Below, piece after piece: positions 1 through 5,758 of a stretch of 8,811 nt of DNA (within the stretch, counting starts at the first letter, position 1; each line of letters begins with the position of its first letter). Source of the stretch: Anaerolinea sp. (GTDB taxonomy: Bacteria; Chloroflexota; Anaerolineae; Anaerolineales; Anaerolineaceae); assembly GCA_020216845.1 (NCBI GenBank), contig JAIWNK010000164.1, forward strand, positions 1 through 8,811, in the 5' to 3' direction. The notes beneath the pieces are model-generated. The model saw only the letters and a list, made by a program, of their open reading frames with translations, did not search any database and was not told where the DNA came from. A program made the translations under genes and the position numbers.

Positions 1-10
1 CCTTTTCTTT

Positions 11-36
11 TGGGCGGCCTTACAGGTCGCCCTTAC
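11..36. repeat. REP-like imperfect hairpin downstream of the RAYT gene
   Basis: The stem GGGCGGCCT (12-20) pairs with AGGTCGCCC (24-32) over a 3-nt loop, with one G.T wobble. Read on the minus strand it begins GTAAGGGCGAC, which matches 10 of 11 bases of the arm GTAGGGGCGAC of the perfect palindrome at 331-358. REP/RAYT systems are known for short palindromes flanking the transposase gene, so this is probably a diverged member of the same palindrome family. There is no T-run after the stem on the minus strand, so it is not a classical intrinsic terminator. Confidence 0.5.
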
Positions 37-65
37 GCTTTAAGCGCTAAGCGCATCTTGAGGTT

Positions 66-90
66 GCCGATCCCCCATTGAGGGGGCGGC
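66..90. other. GC-rich imperfect stem-loop after the RAYT stop codon
   Basis: GCCG (66-69) and CCCCC (72-76) can pair with GGGGG (82-86) and CGGC (87-90), leaving a 2-nt bulge and a 5-nt loop. It lies 23 bases past the RAYT stop codon on the minus strand. No U-tract follows, so it could be a 3'-end protecting structure, a Rho-related site or part of the REP region. It shares no clear sequence with the palindrome family. Confidence 0.3.
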
Positions 91-112
91 GTTGCTTGGG
101 GCGGCAGGGCAA

Positions 113-811
113 TCAGTTTTCGCGGTCTTTTTTCCAGCGCGACGGGTTGTTTTGAATATATGCAGCAATGCGCCGCCATTCTTCTTCGTTGCGCACAATG
201 TGTTCATAATAATTGCGCTGCCAGACGGACGCGCCGGGTGTGCCGCGTTGTTGGTTAATCCGTTTGGTGACGGCCGATTTAAACGAACCCACGATGGATG
301 AAACGGATTGACGTTGTGGCCCGCGCGCCGGTAGGGGCGACGCATGCGTCGCCCCTACGTGCGTCGCCCCCATATTTGTCGTCCCCATATTCGTCATCCC
401 CACATTCGTCATCCCCACATTCGTCATCCCCACATTCGTCGTCCCCACATTTGTCATCCCCACATTCGTCGTCCCCACATTCGTCGCCCCCACATTCGTC
501 GTCCCCACATTCGTCGTCCCCACATTCGTCGCCCCGGATGGATTCACCAACACGATAATGCCATGAACATGATTCGGCATGACCACAAATTCATCCAATA
601 CCGCATTCGGAAAATGCGCCGGGATTTCAACCCAACATTGCCACACAATTTGCCCCCATTCATTCAATTGCATTTTCCCGTCTACAATCGAACCGAACAG
701 GCTAACGCGATCCTGCGTGACAATGGTGATGAAATACGCCCCCGATTGCGAGTAATCATACCCGGCAAGGCGAATGCTACGGCGGTGATGAACAGGCAAG
801 TTATCCGGCAT
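113..811 (-). CDS. REP-associated tyrosine transposase (RAYT, IS200-like HUH/Y1 family)
   Basis: A 232-residue single-strand DNA transposase-like protein of the RAYT group, thought to process REP palindromes. The N-terminal half has the typical stretch HHRRSIRLAGYDYSQSGAYF and the HUH motif MPNHVHGII (H81, H83), which binds the metal. The C-terminal half has FKSAVTKRIN, TPGASVWQRNYYEH (catalytic tyrosine probably Y201 or Y202) and the closing AAYIQNNPSRW, as in intact family members, so all catalytic parts are present. Between them, in the normally variable loop, residues 95-154 are a five-residue repeat of the type T-N-V-G-X, followed by THASPL encoded by a REP-like palindrome. The start at 811 is preferred to the longer option at 844 because AAGGAG lies 7 bases upstream. 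It stands alone, with a 77-bp gap to the upstream gene. Family assignment is secure; activity is unknown because of the inserted repeat. Confidence 0.93.
   Translation of the reverse strand: MPDNLPVHHRRSIRLAGYDYSQSGAYFITIVTQDRVSLFGSIVDGKMQLNEWGQIVWQCWVEIPAHFPNAVLDEFVVMPNHVHGIIVLVNPSGATNVGTTNVGTTNVGATNVGTTNVGMTNVGTTNVGMTNVGMTNVGMTNMGTTNMGATHVGATHASPLPARGPQRQSVSSIVGSFKSAVTKRINQQRGTPGASVWQRNYYEHIVRNEEEWRRIAAYIQNNPSRWKKDREN
331..358. repeat. Perfect 28-bp REP-like palindrome inside the RAYT coding region
   Basis: Each 14-base arm reads GTAGGGGCGACGCA on its own strand, and the two arms abut with no loop, so the sequence equals its own reverse complement. It encodes about residues 152-161 (VGATHASPLP) of the RAYT. 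Sequences of this kind, giving GATHASPL-like peptides when translated, are recalled as dispersed repeats in Chloroflexota, cyanobacteria and others (memory, not searched). It is probably a target or relic of REP spread by a RAYT, here inserted in frame in the transposase gene. Confidence 0.85.
348..535. repeat. 15-bp minisatellite, about 12 units, within the RAYT gene
   Basis: Twelve contiguous 15-base units begin at 348, 363, 378 and so on to 513, with a partial unit from 528. The plus-strand consensus is GTCGTCCCCACATTC. Units differ mainly at the fourth and fifth bases (GT, AT or GC) and the last base. The first unit (348-362, GTCGCCCCTACGTGC) overlaps the right arm of the 28-bp palindrome and matches the consensus at 11 of 15 positions. 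The next two units are intermediate (CATATT where the others have CACATT). The period is five codons, so changes in copy number keep the RAYT frame. The repeat also keeps several other frames open, creating spurious plus-strand ORFs. Confidence 0.95.
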
Positions 812-876
812 GTTGCAGCTCCTTGTAGCGAACCGGTCAAGCATCGGTCAGGCAGCCCGAAGTCGGCCGAAAGCGG

Positions 877-904
877 CTTTGCCCCGATTCACAATCGGGC
901 AAAG
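877..904. other. Stem-loop spanning the stop codon of the DUF4268 gene
   Basis: CTTTGCCCCGATT (877-889) pairs with AATCGGGCAAAG (893-904) around a CAC loop, giving a 12-bp stem with one bulged base. The TGA stop of the minus-strand gene (889-891) lies at the loop. It may act as a 3'-end structure separating this gene from the RAYT gene, but no U-tract follows on either strand, so a terminator role is only a guess. Confidence 0.4.
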
Positions 905-1821
905 TGCGTTTTGAGCGCAGCTTCCAGGCGCGCCATCGCATCAATCATGGCGTCTTGAAGCGCATCCCAGTTTTCCTGGTCAGGAAGTCCACCGTGCCCA
1001 TGAATCAGATAAGCAATGCGCGACGCACGCTTCTGGTCCAAACGCTGCCATTCCAATGGCGCGCCAAAACTGGCTTCGATCTCGTTTTTGTGCTTCAAGA
1101 GCGCGTCGAAATAACGTTTGTTTTTGTCAACTTCCAATGTATCAATATAAAGTTCCACCCGCGCATGATCCATGAGAACGACATAGGCCCAGGTAACCCC
1201 GCTCTTCCCGGCGCCAGCACTTACCCATTGACCTTTGCTGGGGGAGATATTGGCAAACACGGTAGACTTTTGCTTCGCCTTTGTCAACAAGCCTTGCCAA
1301 AACTCCTGACATAAAATGTGATGGTGTGCCAGTTCCTTGCGCTGTTCGCCGATTCGGCGGCTCTCCGCACTTGGGCCAGCAATGACCGTGAAAAGCGGCG
1401 CAGGCGGGGAGTCATCAATGCGCACCGCTTCGACCTGAAGCAGGTAAAAAGAGGTGTCGTCGGGCAGGGTTTCGTTGAGCCAGTGCACCGCTTTTTCGTG
1501 TTCGGGGCGCGGTTGGCTGGTAATCCAGATCGCTGTTTTGGCATCATGGTTGCTCATGTAAGTAATCAGTTTGCCCAAATGGTCGTGATCGGTGCGATCC
1601 AGTTGATTTTCGATGACGACCTGATTGCCATTTTCATCTTCCGCCAGGATGTCCACGGCAAAATCTCCGGCAGCAGCCTCGGTTTGCACCAGCAAGAGGT
1701 GCAAACCGGTGAGTTCGGAAAGCAGGTCAAGGTTTTCTGCCAGCCAGCGGGTAAAGTTCAGGGCTTCGTGATGCCAAACTACACGCAGGGGAACACGGGT
1801 GAGACGGGCTATGGGCTTCAT
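889..1821 (-). CDS. DUF4268 domain protein with PD-(D/E)XK-like nuclease N-terminus
   Basis: A soluble 310-residue protein. Residues about 25-130 look like a restriction-endonuclease-like fold: GDFAVDILAEDENGNQVVIENQ gives a candidate active-site pair D57 and E71-x-Q73 (Q in place of the usual K), followed by DRTDHDHLGKLITY and the strand AKTAIWIT. Residues about 165-305 match the DUF4268 type, with the segments FWQGLL, RVELYID, KRYFDALLKHKNEIEASFG and PLEWQRLD. The family is found across bacteria and archaea, often in variable regions, and has been linked by context to DNA modification or defence, but its reaction is not established. The start at 1821 has GGAG 11 bases upstream, which is a little far. 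No methyltransferase or other defence gene is in the window; the RAYT downstream is separated by a stem-loop. Family is fairly sure, function is not. Confidence 0.85.
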   Translation of the reverse strand: MKPIARLTRVPLRVVWHHEALNFTRWLAENLDLLSELTGLHLLLVQTEAAAGDFAVDILAEDENGNQVVIENQLDRTDHDHLGKLITYMSNHDAKTAIWITSQPRPEHEKAVHWLNETLPDDTSFYLLQVEAVRIDDSPPAPLFTVIAGPSAESRRIGEQRKELAHHHILCQEFWQGLLTKAKQKSTVFANISPSKGQWVSAGAGKSGVTWAYVVLMDHARVELYIDTLEVDKNKRYFDALLKHKNEIEASFGAPLEWQRLDQKRASRIAYLIHGHGGLPDQENWDALQDAMIDAMARLEAALKTHFARL

Positions 1822-2010
1822 GGCGGCGGTTTCTCCGGTTTAAAGGACTAAATGTTATTCCACGCACCAATCATGCAAACCCTGAGAAAGGTATGCACAA
1901 CGCTGTATTTTATTTGCCTGGTAGGAGCATTAAATGGGGTTGAAGTGGTCAAGAATTGAAGCATTGGTTCCGAGATTCATTTTTCGTAGCAAAAACCCTC
2001 AATGGATAGA

Positions 2011-2058
2011 CTGTAACATTTTGGCAAACTCTCCTGTCTGTGAAACCAAAATGTACAG
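2011..2058. repeat. Inverted repeat, 13-bp stem with 21-nt loop
   Basis: CTGTAACATTTTGG (2011-2024) pairs with CCAAAATGTACAG (2046-2058), with only A2015 unpaired. The loop is 2025-2045. It is AT-rich, lies far from either flanking start codon, and no U-tract follows on either strand. It could be an operator-like site, a remnant end of a mobile element or a small structured RNA; nothing in the sequence decides between these. Confidence 0.6.
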
Positions 2059-2251
2059 TTTGGGCTGATCTTCAACCAACTGCCCATGCGCTCAGCACAT
2101 CCGCACCCCAAGCCCTTGCCCAAGGCAAACACGCCTTGAGGCGATGATTTAAGCATACAAGAAAAGCCCCATTTTGTCAAAGCGCTGCGGCCCAAAGAGC
2201 CGTGCCCCCACCAATCCGCCTCGTCAGCGAGCCGGGGCTGTCGCCAACTTC

Positions 2252-2260
2252 TGATACAAT
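2252..2260 (+). promoter_or_regulatory. Probable extended -10 promoter of the permease gene
   Basis: TGATACAAT contains the extended -10 TG and the hexamer TACAAT (2255-2260). No good -35 is seen at the proper distance, as is common for extended -10 promoters. Transcription would start near 2267, about 27 bases before the ATG. The same nonamer occurs before the minus-strand operon at 4951-4959. Confidence 0.5.
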
Positions 2261-2293
2261 ACTTTCATCCATCCTTTTCTATGCGAGGCAAGC

Positions 2294-3835
2294 ATGAACC
2301 TTCTTTTGGCACTTGCGCCGGTTGTGGTCATCTTGTTGCTGCTGACCCTGCGCCGCATGGCAGCAGACCTGGCCGGGGCGATTGGCTGGGCGCTGACCCT
2401 GCTGATTGTCTGGCTCTATTTCCGCACCCCCTTGCTGATTGCGCTGCAAGTCAGCCTGGCCGGGGTTGTTGCTTCCCTGCCCATCGCCCTGATGGTTGTC
2501 ACCTCCATCTTTCAGATTACGCTGATGCAAGAGACAGGCGCCATCCGGCGCATTGTGGCACTGATCAAGACCATTTCGCCGCGCGATCAGATCGTTCAAA
2601 TCATGATCATCAACGTCGGCATCGGCACGCTGCTCGCCGCCATGGGCGCAACGCCGGTCTCCATCCTGCCGCCGATCATGCTTGCCCTGGGCTATTCCTC
2701 GCTGGTTGCCATTGCCCTGCCGGCCATCGGCTATGATGCGCTCTGCACCTACGCCCTGCTCGGTGTGCCGGTTGTGGTCTTTTCCAACTTTGTCGGTCAG
2801 CCGGTCAACGAAGTGGGGCACTACTTTGCCCGCTACATGCCCGTCATCAGCACCTGCATTGCCCTCGGCATGTTGTGGATTGTGGGGGGCTGGAAGCTGC
2901 TATGGAAAGGGTTGCTGCCGGCCCTGCTCACAGGTCTGACAGCCGGCGGCATTGCCATCGGCATGAATGCCCTTGGCCTGGTCACGCTGACCGGCATCGC
3001 CGCCGGTTTGGGGGTTGTGTTGGTCATGCTTGCCTACCTCAAACTTTCCGGCAAACCGCTGCGCGACCCGGCCATCCTGACAGACAGCGATCAGCAAGCC
3101 ATGCGCAGCATGTCGCTTGGACGGGCCCTCTCCCCCTGGATGATTTTGATCGCCTTCTCGTTATTGGTCAATGCGCCCTTTTTGCCCTTCTTCAAGCTAA
3201 CCTTCAGCACCTGGGCCATGCCGCTGGAGATCATCCCCGGCGCGCCCGAAAAGCTGCGCCTGTTCTGGCAGGCCTATTTTTGGATTCTGATCAGCAGCTT
3301 GTTGGCCCTGCCGTTCCTCCGCCCCGGACGCGCCATATGGCGCGTCACCCTGCAAAAATGGTCACGGCGCTGCCTGCGTCCCGCCCTGGCGGCGGCCATC
3401 TTCTTCGCCATTGCCTTTCTTTTCAACCATTCCGGCAAGGGCAGCGACTGGCTGCTGACAGACCCAAGCCGCAACATGGTGCAAGTCATTGCTGCGGCTT
3501 CGGCACAGGCGTTCGGGCGCGGCTACCCGTTGGTTGCGCCCTTCCTCGGCCTTCTGGCGGGCTTCATCAGCGGCTCCGAGGCTTCGGCCATTGCCATGTG
3601 GACGGGCATCAACCTTTCCACCGCCGAAAAGATCGGTGCGCTGGGGCTGCTCATCGCCGCCTCAGGCGGCATTGGCGGCGGCTTGGCCAGCGTCATCTCC
3701 CCGGCCAAGCTGCAAAACGCCGCCGCGACGATTGACCGCATCGGCGACGAAGGCCGCGTCATCCCGATGGCCTTCGTCATCTCGCTGGTCATCACTGCCG
3801 TATGCGCCGTGATGACCCTGCTCTGGGCCTTCTAA
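2294..3835 (+). CDS. L-lactate permease family (LctP/LldP-type) transporter
   Basis: A 513-residue polytopic inner-membrane protein, slightly shorter than the usual roughly 550 residues of LctP/LldP and GlcA. Hydrophobic segments run nearly throughout, including residues 4-19, 24-43, 47-78, 103-117, 125-146, 152-168, 183-199, 205-250, 281-299, 326-342, 362-377, 411-427, 446-469 and 491-511. Family signatures are LPIALMVVTSIFQITLMQETGAI (62-84), PFLGLLAGFISGSEAS (416-431) in place of the usual gaFltGSnTas, and VISPAKLQNAAATIDRIGDEG (467-487). GAGG lies 5 bases before the ATG. Known members import lactate or glycolate by cation symport; here the GS-E-AS change and weak overall likeness make the substrate uncertain. 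It is monocistronic, and its TAA interlocks with the TAG of the convergent gene, leaving no room for a terminator between them. Confidence 0.85.
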   Translation: MNLLLALAPVVVILLLLTLRRMAADLAGAIGWALTLLIVWLYFRTPLLIALQVSLAGVVASLPIALMVVTSIFQITLMQETGAIRRIVALIKTISPRDQIVQIMIINVGIGTLLAAMGATPVSILPPIMLALGYSSLVAIALPAIGYDALCTYALLGVPVVVFSNFVGQPVNEVGHYFARYMPVISTCIALGMLWIVGGWKLLWKGLLPALLTGLTAGGIAIGMNALGLVTLTGIAAGLGVVLVMLAYLKLSGKPLRDPAILTDSDQQAMRSMSLGRALSPWMILIAFSLLVNAPFLPFFKLTFSTWAMPLEIIPGAPEKLRLFWQAYFWILISSLLALPFLRPGRAIWRVTLQKWSRRCLRPALAAAIFFAIAFLFNHSGKGSDWLLTDPSRNMVQVIAAASAQAFGRGYPLVAPFLGLLAGFISGSEASAIAMWTGINLSTAEKIGALGLLIAASGGIGGGLASVISPAKLQNAAATIDRIGDEGRVIPMAFVISLVITAVCAVMTLLWAF

Positions 3836-4623
3836 CCCGCCGCAACCGGCAGCGCGGCCAGGCAAATCAGCAATGCGGCCACAAACAGCCCCCGCCCAAG
3901 CCAACGTTGCCATGGGCTGACAACAAACAGGTTCTCCTCGACCAGGAAGACAAGGCGCGAGGCCAAATAGAGCATGGAAAACATCACCCCGGCCCCCAAA
4001 TAGCCCAAGGCCCTTGCATTCGCTTCAATTGGCGGCACAGTCGCCGCCAGATAATCCCACGTGCTGGTGAAACCGGTTGCCGCACCCAGCAACAGAAGCA
4101 GCTCTGCCACCATTTCCAACAGCCCGCTGAACGGCCAACGCTGTAACATGCTTTGCAGCCCTGGCCACCTGGGAGGCCGATAGCTCGTCGGCTGATAAAT
4201 GAGCTTCAGGATCGTACCCTCCTTGAGGATCATCAAAAAGAACAGGGCCAAAAGCAACCCCCCGCCCTCGTTCTGCTGCACACGATAGCCAAAGACGATG
4301 CAAATCGTCATCAGCAGCAGAAAGACATACAAAAACCGGAACAGGCCCGTTGCCCCCAAGAGCAGCAGATTTGCGATCGGCAGCGCGGCCCCATGGCTGG
4401 GTCGCCGCGCAAGACAGGCAAATTTGATTTGCGCCCCCACCCATTCCACCCCCTGTGCCGCAATCAGCATCAGCCCCATCGGCACATCTGCGGCGCCATA
4501 GGCAGTGGCGAACAGCTCCTTGCGCAACAGCACCGGGTGAAGCCACTGCAAATAAGCCAGGAATAATACTGCCGACCACACGCTGCGCCAACGATAGGCC
4601 CAGCCAACGATCAGGGCACCCAT
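3832..4623 (-). CDS. Uncharacterised multi-pass membrane protein
   Basis: A 263-residue integral membrane protein I cannot assign to a known family. Hydrophobic segments lie at about residues 14-31, 48-66, 81-112 (probably two), 122-141, 167-190, 206-228 and 245-262, giving seven or eight helices; the linker 142-166 is polar and proline/arginine-rich. The start at 4623 is inferred: it overlaps the end of the upstream gene by 13 bases in another frame, suggesting translational coupling, while the in-frame ATG at 4704 would overlap it by 94 bases. AGGAG is present but only a base from the ATG, and another GGAG lies 12 bases away, so initiation probably relies on coupling. Its stop codon interlocks with that of the permease gene. 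Confidence 0.75.
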   Translation of the reverse strand: MGALIVGWAYRWRSVWSAVLFLAYLQWLHPVLLRKELFATAYGAADVPMGLMLIAAQGVEWVGAQIKFACLARRPSHGAALPIANLLLLGATGLFRFLYVFLLLMTICIVFGYRVQQNEGGGLLLALFFLMILKEGTILKLIYQPTSYRPPRWPGLQSMLQRWPFSGLLEMVAELLLLLGAATGFTSTWDYLAATVPPIEANARALGYLGAGVMFSMLYLASRLVFLVEENLFVVSPWQRWLGRGLFVAALLICLAALPVAAG

Positions 4624-4919
4624 TCTCCTATCTCGCTCCAGGCATAAGAAAGGTGCGACGCCAACGGGTCTTTCAGTTTGCGGCGCACGCGACGATGCAC
4701 CCACTCCAACAGCGCCAGGCCGCCCAGCTCATTCAAGCGTTTGCCAATCTCACGGGCGCGCACATGCCGGCATTGCGCATTGAAAGGCGAGCCCGGACGC
4801 TCAGACAGAAAATCATCCTTGTGTCCAATCTCGATCAGCTCCTGCAACAAGCGCTGCACCTCGCCGCGCGCCGCCGGCGCGCAAGGTGCAGCACCGAAGA
4901 AATCTTCCAAAATACCCAT
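4611..4919 (-). CDS. Small hypothetical protein, first gene of a two-gene operon
   Basis: A 102-residue soluble, charged, mostly helical protein. The stretch VQRLLQELIEIGHKDDFLSE (21-40), then FNAQCRHVRAREIGKRLNELGGLALLEWVHRRVRRKL (46-82) and ASHLSYAWSEIGEW (87-100), look like a conserved domain. I have an impression of similar proteins in Anaerolineae but cannot name a family. The start at 4919 is chosen over 4937 because GGAGG lies 5 bases upstream. Its stop overlaps the start of the following membrane protein gene by 13 bases, so the two are likely co-translated and functionally linked. The promoter at 4951-4959 gives a leader of about 25 bases. Confidence 0.8.
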   Translation of the reverse strand: MGILEDFFGAAPCAPAARGEVQRLLQELIEIGHKDDFLSERPGSPFNAQCRHVRAREIGKRLNELGGLALLEWVHRRVRRKLKDPLASHLSYAWSEIGEWVP

Positions 4920-4950
4920 CGCGACCTCCATCAACAATTACAGATAAAAA

Positions 4951-4959
4951 ATTGTATCA
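4951..4959 (-). promoter_or_regulatory. Extended -10 promoter of the minus-strand two-gene operon
   Basis: On the minus strand this reads TGATACAAT, an extended -10 with hexamer TACAAT, followed by a run of six T. Transcription would begin near 4944, about 25 bases before the ATG at 4919 and just upstream of GGAGG. It is identical to the nonamer before the permease gene. No matching -35 was found. Confidence 0.55.
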
Positions 4960-4975
4960 CACGCTTGCAAATTTA

Positions 4976-4984
4976 TGCTACAAA
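4976..4984 (+). promoter_or_regulatory. -10 element placing transcription start at the ATG of the PIG-L gene
   Basis: TGCTACAAA is an extended -10 (TG, one base, TACAAA) ending six bases before the ATG at 4991. Start of transcription would fall at or within a base or two of the ATG. There is no Shine-Dalgarno sequence in the gap, which supports a leaderless transcript. The element is 16 bases from the opposing -10 at 4951-4959, so the two promoters probably interfere with each other. Confidence 0.5.
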
Positions 4985-4990
4985 TAAGTC

Positions 4991-5758
4991 ATGCGCTGGA
5001 TTTATCTTTCCCCTCATTTGGATGATGTCGTCCTCTCGTGCGGCGCCATCGTCTGGCAACAAGTGCAAGCCGGGCACAAAGTGGAGATTTGGAGCATCTT
5101 CGCCGGAGATCCCCCCGAAGGCGACTTGCCGCCCTTTGCCCTGACCCTGCACGAACGTTGGCAAACCGGCCCGCAGGCTTATGCCGTGCGCCGTGCGGAA
5201 GACCGCGCCGCCTGTGCCGTGTTGGGTGCGCAGGCGCGTCACCTGCACTTTGCCGATTGCATCTACCGTCGCCTGCCCTCCGGCGAGCCGCTGATTGCCG
5301 AAAACGAGCAGCTGTTTGCCCCGCTGCACGCGCAAGAAGCGCCGTTGCTGCAAGAAATCAGCGATTTGCTTGCCGCCTATCTGCCGCGCAACGCCATGCT
5401 GATCAGCCCGCTTTCCATTGGCGGGCATGTAGACCATCGCCTGGTGCGCGCCGCCGCCGAGCGCCTCGGTCGTCGCCTGGGCTACTATGCCGATTATCCC
5501 TACGCCATCACCCGCCCCACACAAGTCGGTTCCCAAGCCGCCGGGCGAGCACGTCATTTTCCCCTGCCCCCGCCCGCCCTACAGGCCTGGATGGATGCCA
5601 TTGCCTGTCACGTCAGTCAGCTAAGCACCTTTTGGCCAAGTGAAGCAGCCATGCGGCAAGAACTGCAAGCCTACGCTGCCCAAGGCGGAGGACAAACGCT
5701 TTGGTTTCAACCCTGCCAAAGAACTATTTACAAAAATCATCATCAAAACTCCCCTTAA
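4991..5758 (+). CDS. PIG-L/LmbE family zinc-dependent deacetylase
   Basis: A 255-residue cytoplasmic hydrolase of the PIG-L (LmbE) family, whose members remove N-acetyl groups from GlcNAc-type sugars or related conjugates using zinc. The N-terminal SPHLDDVVLSCG (7-18) is the zinc and catalytic motif usually written PHPDDE: H9 and D12 are likely ligands and D11 the likely base. The second signature GGHVDHRLVRAAA (144-156) supplies the third ligand (H149, with H146 nearby). YADYPYA (166-172) is also typical of a subset of the family. The PHLDD form with V in place of E is seen in a common bacterial subgroup. No cofactor- or sugar-specific neighbour is present, so the substrate is unknown; glycan or antibiotic/thiol (bacillithiol, mycothiol) precursors are only possibilities. 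The gene seems leaderless and is divergent from the two-gene operon. Confidence 0.9.
   Translation: MRWIYLSPHLDDVVLSCGAIVWQQVQAGHKVEIWSIFAGDPPEGDLPPFALTLHERWQTGPQAYAVRRAEDRAACAVLGAQARHLHFADCIYRRLPSGEPLIAENEQLFAPLHAQEAPLLQEISDLLAAYLPRNAMLISPLSIGGHVDHRLVRAAAERLGRRLGYYADYPYAITRPTQVGSQAAGRARHFPLPPPALQAWMDAIACHVSQLSTFWPSEAAMRQELQAYAAQGGGQTLWFQPCQRTIYKNHHQNSP

Larger units (their letters stand above)
1822..2293. other. 472-bp gene-poor region between divergent genes
   Basis: The divergent upstream region of the DUF4268 gene (minus) and the permease gene (plus). It is more AT-rich than its neighbours in its left two thirds. It contains the inverted repeat at 2011-2058 and the probable permease promoter at 2252-2260. 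On the minus strand a weak promoter for the DUF4268 gene is possible (TTTGCA, 16 bases, TAACAT, ending at about 1853), which would give a leader of roughly 25 bases. No RNA gene or convincing coding frame was seen. Confidence 0.6.

Noticed and set aside
348..535. Array resembling a CRISPR locus
   Set aside because: The period is a constant 15 bases with no spacers, no 25-40 base repeats and no cas genes; it is an in-frame minisatellite.
812..844. Longer RAYT start at 844
   Set aside because: AAGGAG stands at the right distance before the ATG at 811, and family members begin close to the HHRRSIRL motif.
298..958. Plus-strand open frames rich in SSPH and RRPHIR repeats
   Set aside because: They are the antisense readings of the 15-bp repeat, which contains no stop codon in these frames, and overlap the well-supported RAYT gene.
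1977..2195. 72-residue minus-strand frame in the gene-poor region
   Set aside because: Its composition is not protein-like, there is no clear ribosome site and it runs through the inverted repeat; probably chance.
2875..3735. 286-residue plus-strand frame inside the permease gene
   Set aside because: Histidine/arginine/proline-rich shadow frame typical of GC-rich coding DNA; the permease frame has clear family motifs.
4624..4704. Longer N-terminus for the membrane protein starting at 4704
   Set aside because: It would overlap the upstream gene by 94 bases and add a polar, arginine-rich stretch with no signal-like character; the 4623 start with a 13-base overlap is simpler.
4973..5557. 194-residue minus-strand frame opposite the PIG-L gene
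   Set aside because: It lacks recognisable motifs, while the plus strand encodes both zinc motifs of the PIG-L family.
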